From Pristionchus mayeri (Eukaryota > Nematoda > Chromadorea > Rhabditida > Neodiplogasteridae): a stretch of 64,000 nt of DNA. The position numbers were made by a program, and so were the translations under genes. This document shows, one piece after another, positions 36,213-46,105 of this stretch. The notes beneath the pieces are model-generated. The model was not told the origin of the DNA. It saw only the letters and a program-made list of their open reading frames with translations, and did not search any database. The stretch is from the NCBI GenBank assembly GCA_036245805.1, contig BTRK01000004.1:32721541-32785540 (forward strand), read 5' to 3'. Numbering within the stretch: the first letter of the stretch is position 1; every line of letters starts with the position of its first letter.

Positions 36213-36453
36213 AGGAGGAGTAAATGTAAACGCGCGCCCGGTTGGAATATGTTTCAACTAGGGACGCACTCTCTTCAAGTCTCTTCAATCTCGCCCCCTT
36301 CCCTGAGCTTTCCCTGATTTGGCTCCCAGTCAACTAACTATAACCCTGTTCGGAGTGGAGATATCAATGTGAAAATTTCGGAGCTTATTATCGTTGTGGA
36401 GCTCTATGCAGAGCATATGATACCTTCAAAAATTGAATTTTGAGTTTACTCCT
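36213..36453. mobile_element. 241-bp TTAA MITE
   Basis: AGGAGGAGTAAAT at 36213 and GTTTACTCCT ending at 36453 are flanked by TTAA (36209-36212 and 36454-36457). It lies between the first and second chemoreceptor genes and is the same family as the copy at 37251-37490 (similar length and ends). Confidence 0.85.
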
Positions 36454-36758
36454 TTAACTTCTTCAACTGATTCGCTACTACTTTAACCTGAATATCACAT
36501 TTCACCTGGATGACCCCACATAGACTTTGTAAAAGTAACGCATTATAAATTGAAAATTTCACTCAATTTTCATCTGCGTATTAAGGATTTTAATATGATT
36601 TATTCGATGCGTTATTCGATTTGTGTACTAACCTGAATTGAATGATGTATTCAATTTCATTCGGAATTTTCTCACATTTTTACAGCCTTTGTGTTTGCAA
36701 TTTATAAATGCTGTATCTGTCATTTTGTCAATTTTCAGTGATTCACGAACAGAGAGCT

Positions 36759-38745
36759 ATGGCATGCGAGGGCCTATGCCTGTATCCGCCAGAACCGCGA
36801 ATGCGCGAAATATTGCGCATTGCTCAGCTCTTTCTGACTTTCTTATCTATTGCAATGACGATCATCTGCGCGTTCATTATTCGGCATACACACACTGTCT
36901 CAAGGGAAACGCGAGACTGATTTATGCACTTATAGTAAGCGATTTCACAAACGAATTTGAATTTCACATTTTCTAAGATCGTTGCCACTCAATTCGATGT
37001 TTACTCTCAGTTAATTCTCGATCCGCAATATACGAATTGGATTTTCTGCGTTTACCGGGACGCCCCATTGTTCAACGTCCCACTCAATCCTGCCTGGGAA
37101 TTTGTATGTTTTCGATTTTTTTGAGCTGTGGTGGTTTCGCCGCAAGAAATGACACTATCTATTATGCCTTATCTGTCGCAAATATGATCGGCATGAGAGC
37201 GCACAAAATGAATAGAGTTTTATTTTTTGCAAATCCATCCCCAATTTTAAAGGAGGAGCAAATATAAAGCTAAAAAATCGACACTTTCATTACCATTGCC
37301 TAGCTATCCTCAAATATAAGAGATTCTGCAAATTTCACGTTTTTATCTCTGTGCTTAGTTATCGTAACTTGGCTGATACCCAGCCATGGACATCATGGGA
37401 AATCAGGGAAGGAGCGAGAGAGCGCGCTAGTGAGAGCGAGAGTTACCCTCTCGTTTCTCTAATCGCGCGCGGTTTGCAGAAACTCCTCCTTTAAGAACAT
37501 CAGAATATATAGTTAATTGTTATTTCTTATGTTATTTGGATTGGACTTGTAACTCTTAACCCTCCTGCCAATGCGGCCTGTTTCATCTACCGCCACCAAG
37601 TGCTATATTATTTTTTGATATTTTCAGCAAAATAGTTTCCTCGAAAAATCAAAACATCAACTTTTTTTAGATAATCGCTCCACCCGATTCAATATTCAAA
37701 TTGAATAGATTCGCACGCTCCGCGATACTGACAATAATTGCGATGCCTTGTCTCTCGTATGGATACTCATATTACGTGAGATTTGCATATCCGAATCGAA
37801 CAGATTATGAACACATTTTTAGCTCGCGTTTGAGCCTGAACAGCAGACGAAAATTCAGGTGAATAGTGTGGAAGTTGTGTAAAATGAGGAGGGAGTTGCA
37901 CGTTTTCTTACCTAAATTCTCCCGATATCTGAAATTACTAATTTAGCAAATTTGTATATTATTTTCAGCCACTAATGTCAGAGGGTTGGGATCCGGAGAT
38001 TCGTACTCGAATAGAATGCATACCAGGATGGCAAATTCTCAGATTGTAATATATCATTTTTTCTGACGACTAAAGAAATTCTGATCCAGGACTTGGGGAA
38101 CGGTCCTAATGGTTGCCAGTTTCGTATTTGTCGCTGTTGTGAGTTTCATTTCCCAAGGAATTGAAAAATACTTAAAAGTCGATGGCCTCAGATTTCTCTA
38201 CATACATTCTCCATTCTGTGTCAAACAACAAATATCAGTACGAAAACCCGATCCTTTCATCGGATCATGATGCAATCATTGATAGTTCTGGTATGTTCAT
38301 CTTCGAATTGGTCCATTCAATCCGCGCATTCTATCAGTCTACAGTACCACTGGTACTCATTTGTCTCCCGTTCTCCATTGTCGGTGTGTACTACATTTAT
38401 TTCAACAAACATAATCGTGAGCGCAAATTTGTTTATTCGCTTTGCGAAAATTTTACAAAAGTAGAACCCCTGGACCAATAAATGGAACAATGTTTGCAGT
38501 TCCATTCATGCACTATGGCACTTTGGTGAATGCAATCCACTCAGCCGCCCATTCAGCAATGTTGATTGCAACGACGCCTCTATTTCGAAATAGATTTATC
38601 GAAGTATTAATTAAATTTAATTAATTAATTAGTTAATGAAATGTCGTAGATGCTGTGCGCCCGAACAATTCGTCGAATGTCGATTTCGCCAATTAACAAA
38701 TCTCCTACAGCTGGAAATTTCACAATCGATCATCCTCCCAACTAA
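36759..38745 (+). pseudogene. 7TM chemoreceptor, second tandem copy, with two lesions
   Basis: Exons 36759-36934, 36978-37103, 37531-37599, 37671-37775, 37823-37858, 37969-38045, 38090-38138, 38192-38290, 38338-38416, 38500-38603 and 38650-38745 match the flanking copies almost exon for exon. Two defects stand out. Exon 1 is 176 nt where the first copy has 177, a one-base loss near 36908 that turns the expected SREYARLIYALI into a TGA at 36918. The exon 3 acceptor reads TTCTTAT before GTTATTTGG, so the AG is lost. All later exons remain open with typical segments (RSFHRIMMQSLIVL, VNAIHSAAHSAMLIATTP). A TTAA MITE sits in intron 2, just upstream of the lost acceptor. A recent pseudogene is the simplest reading; an assembly error could explain the deletion only. 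Confidence 0.82.
37251..37490. mobile_element. 240-bp TTAA MITE in chemoreceptor intron 2
   Basis: AGGAGGAGCAAAT at 37251 and AACTCCTCCT ending at 37490, flanked by TTAA (37247-37250 and 37491-37494). Same family as 36213-36453. The right end is 40 bases from the damaged exon 3 acceptor. Confidence 0.86.
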
Positions 38746-38818
38746 TGAAATATACATTGAACAATTCAGTAAATCATATCAAAATCACTTACTAAGATTT
38801 TTGCTGTTAAAATTCTAG

Positions 38819-39214
38819 TTTGTACGGAAAAGATTTCTAGATGAATGTGGGGAGAAATGCTGTGAACTTTTTGAGCAATTCAGCCCAGTGCAAGATTCGG
38901 GCTGCAATTGCAGCTTGTCAAGCCTATCAATTAGGAAAGCAACTGTTCAAAATAGCCGGGTCGCATTTGAAGAATTTGATCTCTCGATGTGTCGACTACT
39001 GAGAAATGTAAGCGAATTTTCAGCTGTCATGACCACCAACATGTCAGTTTCCTAAGTGAATTTCGTTACCTTTTCAGCTCTCAAAGTTGTAGCAACCCAT
39101 TTTGTACTCGATGATTTCCATAGATCTTATATAATTTAAAATATATTTCTAAAATATAATGTTTGTGTCGAATTACAGGAGCCTCCGCGGATTCTGATGG
39201 CGAAACAATTCTAG
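38819..39214 (+). other. Possible alternative 3' exons of the second chemoreceptor
   Basis: An acceptor (attctag) at 38818 opens a 63-codon stretch, 38819-39007, beginning FVRKRFLDECGEKCC and ending at a GTAAGC donor. A second acceptor (ttacag) starts 39179-39214, EPPRILMAKQF then TAG. Phase 0 fits exon 10 of the gene (ending at 38603), so this could be an alternative cytoplasmic tail to exon 38650-38745, or a leftover from an older copy. It is cysteine-rich and unlike the other tails. Confidence 0.4.
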
Positions 39215-39227
39215 AAATGCGGTAGGG

Positions 39228-41345
39228 ATGACTTGCTTTCGACCGCCGGATCCCACTATTCACCACGTCATTCGCGTCTCCAAGCTAATCCTCACTGTTT
39301 TCTCTGTCATAATGGCGATTATTTCCGCTGTGATAATAAAACAAACAGCAAGCATTTCCAAGGACTATGCGAGATTACTCTACATGATAATTGTAAGTAA
39401 TTTATATTTTTCTACCCACGCGCGTGCTTTTTGTTTTCAGCAGTACATGTTCCCGTTAGATTCCCCAAAATTATTAAAAATTAAATCATTCATATGGCTT
39501 TTTTCAAACAGTTTTCTGCGGCAATATTCGACGTCTACTCGCAACTTATCTTCGATCCCCAGTACATCATGCCCTATCTCTGTGTGTATCGAGACGCTCC
39601 CATTTTCAACCTTCCGCTAACTCCCGCGTGGGGTTTCGTAAGTTGGCAACATAGAGGTTGCACAAGACGAAATATGGAACCTGCATCTCTACAATTTGGT
39701 TGATTGTGAGTCACAAAATATTTCAGGTAATCTGGGTCACGCTCATGGCACTCAATATTCCCATCTATGCCGCCTGCTTTATCCATCGACACCAGGTGAA
39801 AACATTAGGGCTCTGTAGTAACATCAGCATCGCATGAGACTTTCGTTGTCATAACCATCTTTTATGATTCTAAAACCTCACTACTTTGATTTTACTGGGG
39901 GCAACATCGAGACACTTTTGTAGTTTCAAATGTACACAACGCAGATCATTGTTCCTCCTCGATCGATTTTCAAACTGCGGACATATTCTCATAGTTTACT
40001 TCTAGCAGTGATATTGGGTCCATCATTAAGCTATGGGTTCACATATTATGTAAGTTATTAAAGAAGGAACGTCAGCAAAGTTGAACTTTTGACGCTGTCA
40101 TAACCATGACCTAGCTTTGCACAACCATAAGAGATTCTGAAAATTTCACATTCATATCTCTATTTTGAACCGAGTTATCATTAGCTGGCCGAATGCCAAG
40201 GAGGATTGTAGGGCAGAGAAGTGCATTTAAATATCTTGAAGATCGGTCAAAAATATTTGGTGGGAATCGAACCCGCAACCTCCCAACAACATGGCGGCTG
40301 CTCTACAACGGAGCGAAGCAACCGATGGTTGTATATCCTCCTAGATCGCGCTATGATCTTTGGAATGTGGGCTAGGTCATGGTTATGACAGTCAAAGGTT
40401 TTACTTTGCTGACGCACCTTGTTTAAATGTATTGTATCCTTTTAAAAATATAATTTTTATTTTCAGGTTGCTTGGGATTCTAAAGACCAATGGATCAGAA
40501 ATGTAATTGTGCTTTCATTTTTTAAAACTTAAACTGGAATGTTTCAGCTTCTGTCAAGTGATTGGGATCCATTCATACCCGCACGCATGCAATGCATGTT
40601 TCAATACGCGGAGTTGAGAAAGTATGTTAATAGGCCGAATGAGAAGTGTTTTACAATACTATATCGTACAACAGTCTCGCCTCTCATAGTTCTCATCCGT
40701 CTTAGCGACTTACAAATTCAGATTACAAGCAAATAATCTTAATTTAGTATCTGGGGCGCGCTACTCTTCTTTTTCAGCATTGTTTTCGTATCTGCAGTGG
40801 GGTATATTTATGTTCTTCCAGCAAAAAAAATATTCCAGGTTTCCTTTCACACCTTTCTTCTTATTCGCCAAGCGCGAAATTTAAGCGTCAAAACCAAATC
40901 ATTTCATCGAATGCTCATGTTTTCGCTCATTGCCGTGGTCAGTTTAATAAATTACGCATATTTCCAACCAAAAAGTTTTAAAAAATACAAATTATCATAG
41001 TTAATTTCACTTCAGGCAGCCGTACCAATGACGCTGATCGTTGCGCCCTTCTCCTCCGCGATGGTCTACTACTTGTTTCTCTTCTATCCCATAGACGCCG
41101 AAAGTAAGTTCTGTAGTAAGGAGAGGTCTCTGTAATGATAGCTCTCTCGCTTACGTGACCTCTACTTTTGCATCTCTGCCGAGTCAAATAATCAATTAAT
41201 GCTAATATTTGTTTCAGTCCCGGTCATGGATATAGCCCATCTCTTGATCGCCTTTCACTCCGTCGTCCACTCACTCGTTCTGATCCTGACAACGCCAGTG
41301 TTTAGAAAGAGGCTCAAGCAGATTGTGAAGGCAAGCATTCAATAG
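39228..41345 (+). CDS. 7TM chemoreceptor, third tandem copy, intact
   Basis: Ten exons join in phase: 39228-39392, 39512-39637, 39727-39795, 39945-40049, 40467-40502, 40548-40621, 40748-40796, 40839-40937, 41016-41103 and 41218-41345, giving 312 residues. Helices include SKLILTVFSVIMAIISAVII, VIWVTLMALNIPIYAACF and VPMTLIVAPFSSAMVYYLFL; LCVYRDAPIFNLPL and VHSLVLILTTPVF are shared with the two upstream copies. Expected role: sensory-neuron G-protein-coupled receptor for an unknown cue. Intron 4 is enlarged by the tRNA-bearing TTAA MITE (40062-40422); the exon 7 donor GTGGGG is unusual. The tail is shorter than in the first copy. Confidence 0.85.
40062..40422. mobile_element. 361-bp TTAA MITE carrying a tRNA-derived segment
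   Basis: AGAAGGAACGTCAGCAAAG at 40062 with an inverted right end at 40422, TTAA at 40058-40061 and 40423-40426. On the minus strand, about 40326 down to 40259, lies a tRNA-like core with TAGAGCAGCCGCC and GGTTCGATTCCC (B-box). It is the second copy of the 22394-22758 family; their cores differ more than their ends. In intron 4 of the third chemoreceptor. Confidence 0.88.
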
Positions 41346-41585
41346 AGCTCACAATTCGGAAATTGTCTCTTTATTTTCTCTTTATCATCCGGTCGCGAGA
41401 GTGTATGAAACGGAGAGACAATTTCCCAAATTAACTCTAGTGTTCAACGAAAAATCGTGAAAATTGAGTTACAGATAATCTACTTGCAATTGGCTTGCAA
41501 AGGCGGAGTGACAGCTGTCTCCGCTATTACGTCAATCAATTTCTCGAATCCGAGATAATCATTTGAAAGAAAATAAATTCTTCCA

Positions 41586-42563
41586 GCAATTGTCGTTTGA
41601 GCATTGTCAAATTGCTCAAACGACAATTGCTCAACCTCAACTCGTCGCCGTTCACTTGCAATTTCGCCCAGCGACTTGAAAGTTATTTCATTGTAACCAC
41701 CAGTATGCGCTCGTATACAATTGCTTGTATTAGTCTTGTTACCAAGCAAACTTGAGTTTTACTGAAAATCGACGTTCATGGTTTGGGTGTTTCCATGAAC
41801 CCCGTACGTGGAAACTCAAGCGCGCCTGGTAACACGAATAATATATCACGCCTATCATGAGAAAATCGAGCTAGAATCCCCATTCTTGGGAATGGGGAGA
41901 AAATCCCCAAACCTGTTCTAATCATTTTTGGCCATCCTAAGGGATGCCTGAACGGCCCCCAACGTATTAGTTTGTGAAATGAAATGATTTCAAACGATTC
42001 AAAAATGTAAAAAGTGGATAATTCGCATAGGTGAGATGCTATTTTTGGCGCAAGCACATTTATTCGATAGCCCTTGCTGAGCTGCGCACACTGTGAAAGT
42101 TATTCCTGCTCCTTTGCCTACATTTTTGAGAAAAGTAGCTTGAGGTGTAGCTCGGTTCAAACCAACCTTTACGTGATATGAAACATACCGATAGATAGAG
42201 CCCGAAAAATGAGCAGCGTCACTCAGAGGTTGATTTTCGGGTATCTTGAACCAGAAAGGAGAAAATCGCTCTCGAAGTAGAAGCGGTCAATGTGCGACAT
42301 GCTGCAGGGAGCTTCAAAATGTAGTATGCAAACTAATACGTTGGGGGCCTTTCAGGCATGCCTTAGGATGGCCAAAAATGATTAGAACAGCTTTGGAGAT
42401 TTTATCCCCATTCCCATTCCCAGCTCGATTCTCTCATGAGAGGCGTGATATGCAAATGCATGGGAGCGCATACTGGTTACAATGAAACAACACCCAAGTC
42501 GCAAGAGAACGGCGACGAGTTGAGCAATTTTTGTTTGAGCAATTGCCACCCCCCCCCCCCCCC
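41586..42563. mobile_element. Foldback element interrupted by another foldback
   Basis: Left sequence at about 41586-41840 and right sequence at about 42450-42545 are inverted copies (TGCTCAACCTCAACTCGTCG against CGACGAGTTGAGCA; ACCAGTATGCGCTC against GAGCGCATACTGGT). A hairpin with 18-bp arms (41586-41603 and 41613-41630) lies at the left and a C15 run (42549-42563) at the right. A stretch (CCATGAACCCCGTACGTG, 41792) is shared with the element at 50774-51144, so these are relatives. Outer borders are not fixed. Confidence 0.62.
41846..42448. mobile_element. 603-bp inverted-repeat element with TA flanks
   Basis: TCACGCCTATCATGAGAAAA at 41846 and TTCTCTCATGAGAGGCGTGA ending at 42448, with TA on both sides (41844-41845 and 42449-42450). 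It is nested within the foldback at 41586-42563. A longer relative is at 58731-59748 with the same ends. Noncoding. Confidence 0.82.
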
Positions 42564-42691
42564 GTATTGTCAATTCTTCAATTTGAGGATGCAGTATTCT
42601 TCCTGATCATTGAATAAGTCTTGATTGTTGGCATTTGATGTTGAAAATTAACTGTCTAAATGCTGGCTTTTAATTAAATATTATTTATGAA

Positions 42692-44431
42692 TTATTTCAC
42701 CGAAGATGAAACCTTCTTCTTCTCCTTACACAACATGCTCCTCAAAGCTCTTAAATTTGAAAAATTATAATAATGCTGGACCAAATATATTACCCTCGAT
42801 AAGGTTTTACGAAATACATGGTTATAAGCGGACTCGTTGCAACTATTACTTCTCCAGCCTAAAAAAATATTATCATTTAGCCCAAATTCACCTTTCCGAA
42901 ATCCATAACGGCATACCATGTGTGTTGCATACTCGCAGATCACGATTTGATCAATATTCATTTGGCCTACGAAATATGTTCCGAAAGCTAAAAGATCTAA
43001 AACTGGTAAAGCAGCTTGAAGCACAAGTCCCTGAATTTGCTCACTAAAACTATATGAACAAGAAATAGTTGTACCTTGATGATTTCTTTCTGGGAAAATC
43101 GCGTTTTTTCACTCATATGTACTGCATTTGCTGCGAGTTTTCTCCGTATCCGTCTACTAGATTCGATAATTATCTAGAATATTTGTTGAATTTCAATTTT
43201 AATAATTTTCCAAATGTATTTTTTAAAAGCTAACCACATAGATGGGAATTCCGGTGCCACATCCCCAGAGTAGTGCACAGATTACAGAGGGTTCCAGAAC
43301 ATTTGCCAATCCAATAACTAGAAATAATCGTTATAATTATATTTGAATATCTTTCCAACCGAATTCGCCATCGTCGAAGATATAGCCTGGGCCGAGCTTT
43401 ATGAGATGCGTGTTGGCAGTTACAGGATCATAGAATGTAGATTGCGAATACCATGCCTATAATTTTTGTGGTACAAACAATGTCAACGATTTTCCGTCCA
43501 GAGCTATGATGATAAATGTATGAAAATTTGTCAAGATTGCACTTATCGTTCAATTCCAAAACATTGTTCTGGAAAGATGTGATGTAATAAGCTGGCACAC
43601 TCACAAAGACTATAACTGTAGGTAGGTATGAGATGAATGCTATTAGGAGAGTCTGCCGAAAGCTTACCGGTTGATAGAGGATCACATAAAGCCTGTAAGA
43701 GAAAGTGTATTGTGCTTACTCGCATTTATTCGTCCACGATATTTTTATACGACTAATACCTGTAGTAAAAGCAAACGGCAAGCATGACCGAATAGTGGAC
43801 GATGCCATGAAGCATGATCGAGTATAAATAAACTATTGCCTTGTAGGAGCTGAAGTAGCAACCAGATATTGCTTATCTACTTTTTCGAGCGTAAAGTACT
43901 AATTGATAGTAAAACGATGAGAATTAATACCCTGAAAAACCTTCCCACTCCGTTTATTACGACAAATGTAGTCATTTCATAAGGAATCAACCTGAAAATT
44001 CGTGCTGTAAAAAAGATTAGGAAATGGTTCTATAACCTAGCAAACAGAATTCCAGAGGTGACACACGTCAGTAATTGCAATACCGCCTGGGAGAAGAGCA
44101 ACACAGAATACGATCTAGAGAAAGAAGTTGCGCTATTCTAAATTGCAATACATTGCGAGACTCGGGTATTCGTCTGTATTCTTTGCACTATCATTCAAAC
44201 TGAGAAATCGAAAGCAATGCGTAATTAGAAATTATTAAAGCATATATACCTTATTTTAGATGTTGTTTTAAATATAATTAGCGCCAACATCACACAATTG
44301 TTAAGGATTCCGACCAAGCAAAGCACGTGATGAAATATCGAGAGAAACAACGGAGCAGTCATGTGAATCAACCTATTGGTGCTGTACTGAGACAGAAAGA
44401 GGCGTAGAATGAACATGGCATTAAACATCAA
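42692..44431 (-). CDS. srd-like 7TM chemoreceptor
   Basis: On the minus strand, exons near 44250-44431, 44037-44114, 43931-43991, about 43757-43838, about 43428-43690, about 43235-43320 and from 43030 downwards encode hydrophobic helices in order: APLFLSIFHHVLCLVGILNN, YSVLLFSQAVLQLLTC, LIPYEMTTFVVINGVGRFF, LHGIVHYSVMLAVCFYYRLY, FRQTLLIAFISYLPTVIVF and LQAALPVLDLLAFGTYFVGQ then IVICEYATHMV. The HYSVMLAVCFYYRLYV box and the Q..LP...EYA ending are typical of the nematode srd class. Phase at the exon 3/4 junction is unclear, and after EYATHMV the expected NP...VRPYR tail is not evident, so the 3' end may be decayed or unmodelled. It is convergent with the third chemoreceptor. Confidence 0.62.
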
Positions 44432-44599
44432 TAATGATCTAATTTACATATTCATTATTTCCTTCATTATTTGTTTCACCTGCCGAATGTGCAAGTGAGG
44501 GAAGTGAGAAAGCGATAATAGGATTTCTTTCTACGATTTCGATAAGCAATGATTTCCATTTCAACGAATTTATTAAATTTGATGCGCCTTACGAAAAGA

Positions 44600-44680
44600 A
44601 CGAGACTCTTTCCACGGAAATATGCAAACCAGCCGATTTTGCCGCCGCGTTACCTGATGGGGTGTTCATTTTCTCCCGAT
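44600..44680 (+). promoter_or_regulatory. Conserved block upstream of F-box-like copy A
   Basis: The segment with GAGACTCTTTCCACGGAAAT, then ATGCA..CCAGCCG, about 115 bases before the ATG, recurs before copy B (about 48989-49045) and copy C (about 53479-53545) at nearly the same distance. It may be a shared promoter or simply part of the duplicated unit. Confidence 0.45.
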
Positions 44681-44721
44681 TTTTTTTCAAATTTTGATCA
44701 TCCTCCAAGTGATTCAATCCA

Positions 44722-45977
44722 ATGCCATCTCGAAAACAAACGGACCACGAACTTGAAAGTGAGGTCCTCACTCTTGCTAATTTACCAACTGTCGTCATTC
44801 GATTAATAATAAGACTCGGGCCGATTATATCGATTCAGGAAACGCAATTTGTGAGTATTTTAGTATTTTCATTCATATAATGCATGCTACTATTGTCTGT
44901 TGGGGACTTATTTGTAAACAAATCTAGTATGATTGGAATATTAGATTGATCCATGACTTTTAGTAGCGTTATTTGATAGTATTAATCTTTATTTCGAGTG
45001 ATATTGTTGTAGATTTCTCCTCAATGGAATATCATGGCGCTAGCTCATGTCCCAATCAAAAAACATCTTCCTCCGATCAAATATTTTCATTTTGACAATA
45101 ACGATATATGGGCTTTGAAATTTCATTTGCCTAACGTGCTTCTCAACTATTTTGGAGTCGATAATAAGAGTTGGTGCTCTTCCAACCAGCGAGACGGCGA
45201 GGTCAGTTTATTTCCTACTCAGAACATAATCTTTCACTTCTTTCCTATATTCCTTCCAGGCATAGTACTTAGTTCTTATTTCAGTATTACATATATATAA
45301 TACAATTTTTGTTCAGATTGTTGAGATCGGTAGATGCGTGTACTACACACCTAGTAATAAAAATACAAAGCGATCCATGATATTCAACCGGCTCAAACAA
45401 CTCATTTCGCGTTGTTCCATCATTGAAGTTTTCGAAGTTTCTATTAGAGCTCTGGAAGTCTTTTCCAACGCATTGGGCGACGTCAGAATTGAAAAATGTG
45501 TAATATCACAACTAGATAATTTCAACGCGTATCGCAGGTGAGAAAAATTAATTAACCGTGATAGGAATGACTAGCATGGTTATGAAATATTTCAGAAATT
45601 TTATTTTGCGATTTGCTATCAAAAATTCAGTTAAAGCAATGACCTTCAATTGTAATGAAAATACAATGGATCAATGGGCAACTCAAAAGACAGGTAGTTT
45701 TCTGGGGGGGGGGGGGGGTGAAAAAAGGGGATCTAAATATTTTCGACCGTTTGCAGGACTGTTGGCATTCTGTACAGCAGTTCTCCAGACTACAGATGCG
45801 ATTCAATTCAATTTAAACGTAAACACAACTAATCGGGCGAGTATTTCGCAGTTGCAAAATCTATGGAGAAATAGAGCGGCAGAAATAATTCCACCTAGGA
45901 AGGCAACATTCGATGTGAATGTGCGGCCCGTGTGTGATGGTTTTTGTTTCGTCCAAATTAGCATTCAGGGAACGTAA
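44722..45977 (+). CDS. F-box-like protein, copy A of three, intact
   Basis: Five exons, 44722-44850, 45013-45201, 45317-45537, 45596-45693 and 45757-45977, join in phase to about 285 residues. Exon 1 is an F-box-like segment, EVLTLANLPTVVIRLIIRLG. Exon 2 begins ISPQWNIMALAH and contains LLNYFGVDNKSWC; exon 3 has YTPSNKNTKRS and LISRCSIIEVFEVSI; exon 5 has QLQNLWRNRAAEIIPPRKA. The same exon pattern recurs in copies B (49.1 kb) and C (53.6 kb). Its role as an SCF substrate adaptor is inferred from the F-box only; the C-terminal part is a nematode-type domain I cannot name. Intron 4 holds a G15 run (45704-45718). Of the three tandem copies only this one has no lesion that I can see. Confidence 0.82.
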
Positions 45978-46105
45978 GAATGTATGATCTGCCTACACAC
46001 AAATTACTTTTTTATTATGTCTTGTACTCGTATTTATCACGTATTAAAGTTTCCGAATAGATTGATCCTTTGGTAATGCAAGAATTTGAGAGCAAGATCG
46101 GTTAT

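Noticed and set aside
42692..43047. Plus-strand frame of 113 codons
   Set aside because: It is antisense to the helix 7 exon of the srd-like receptor.
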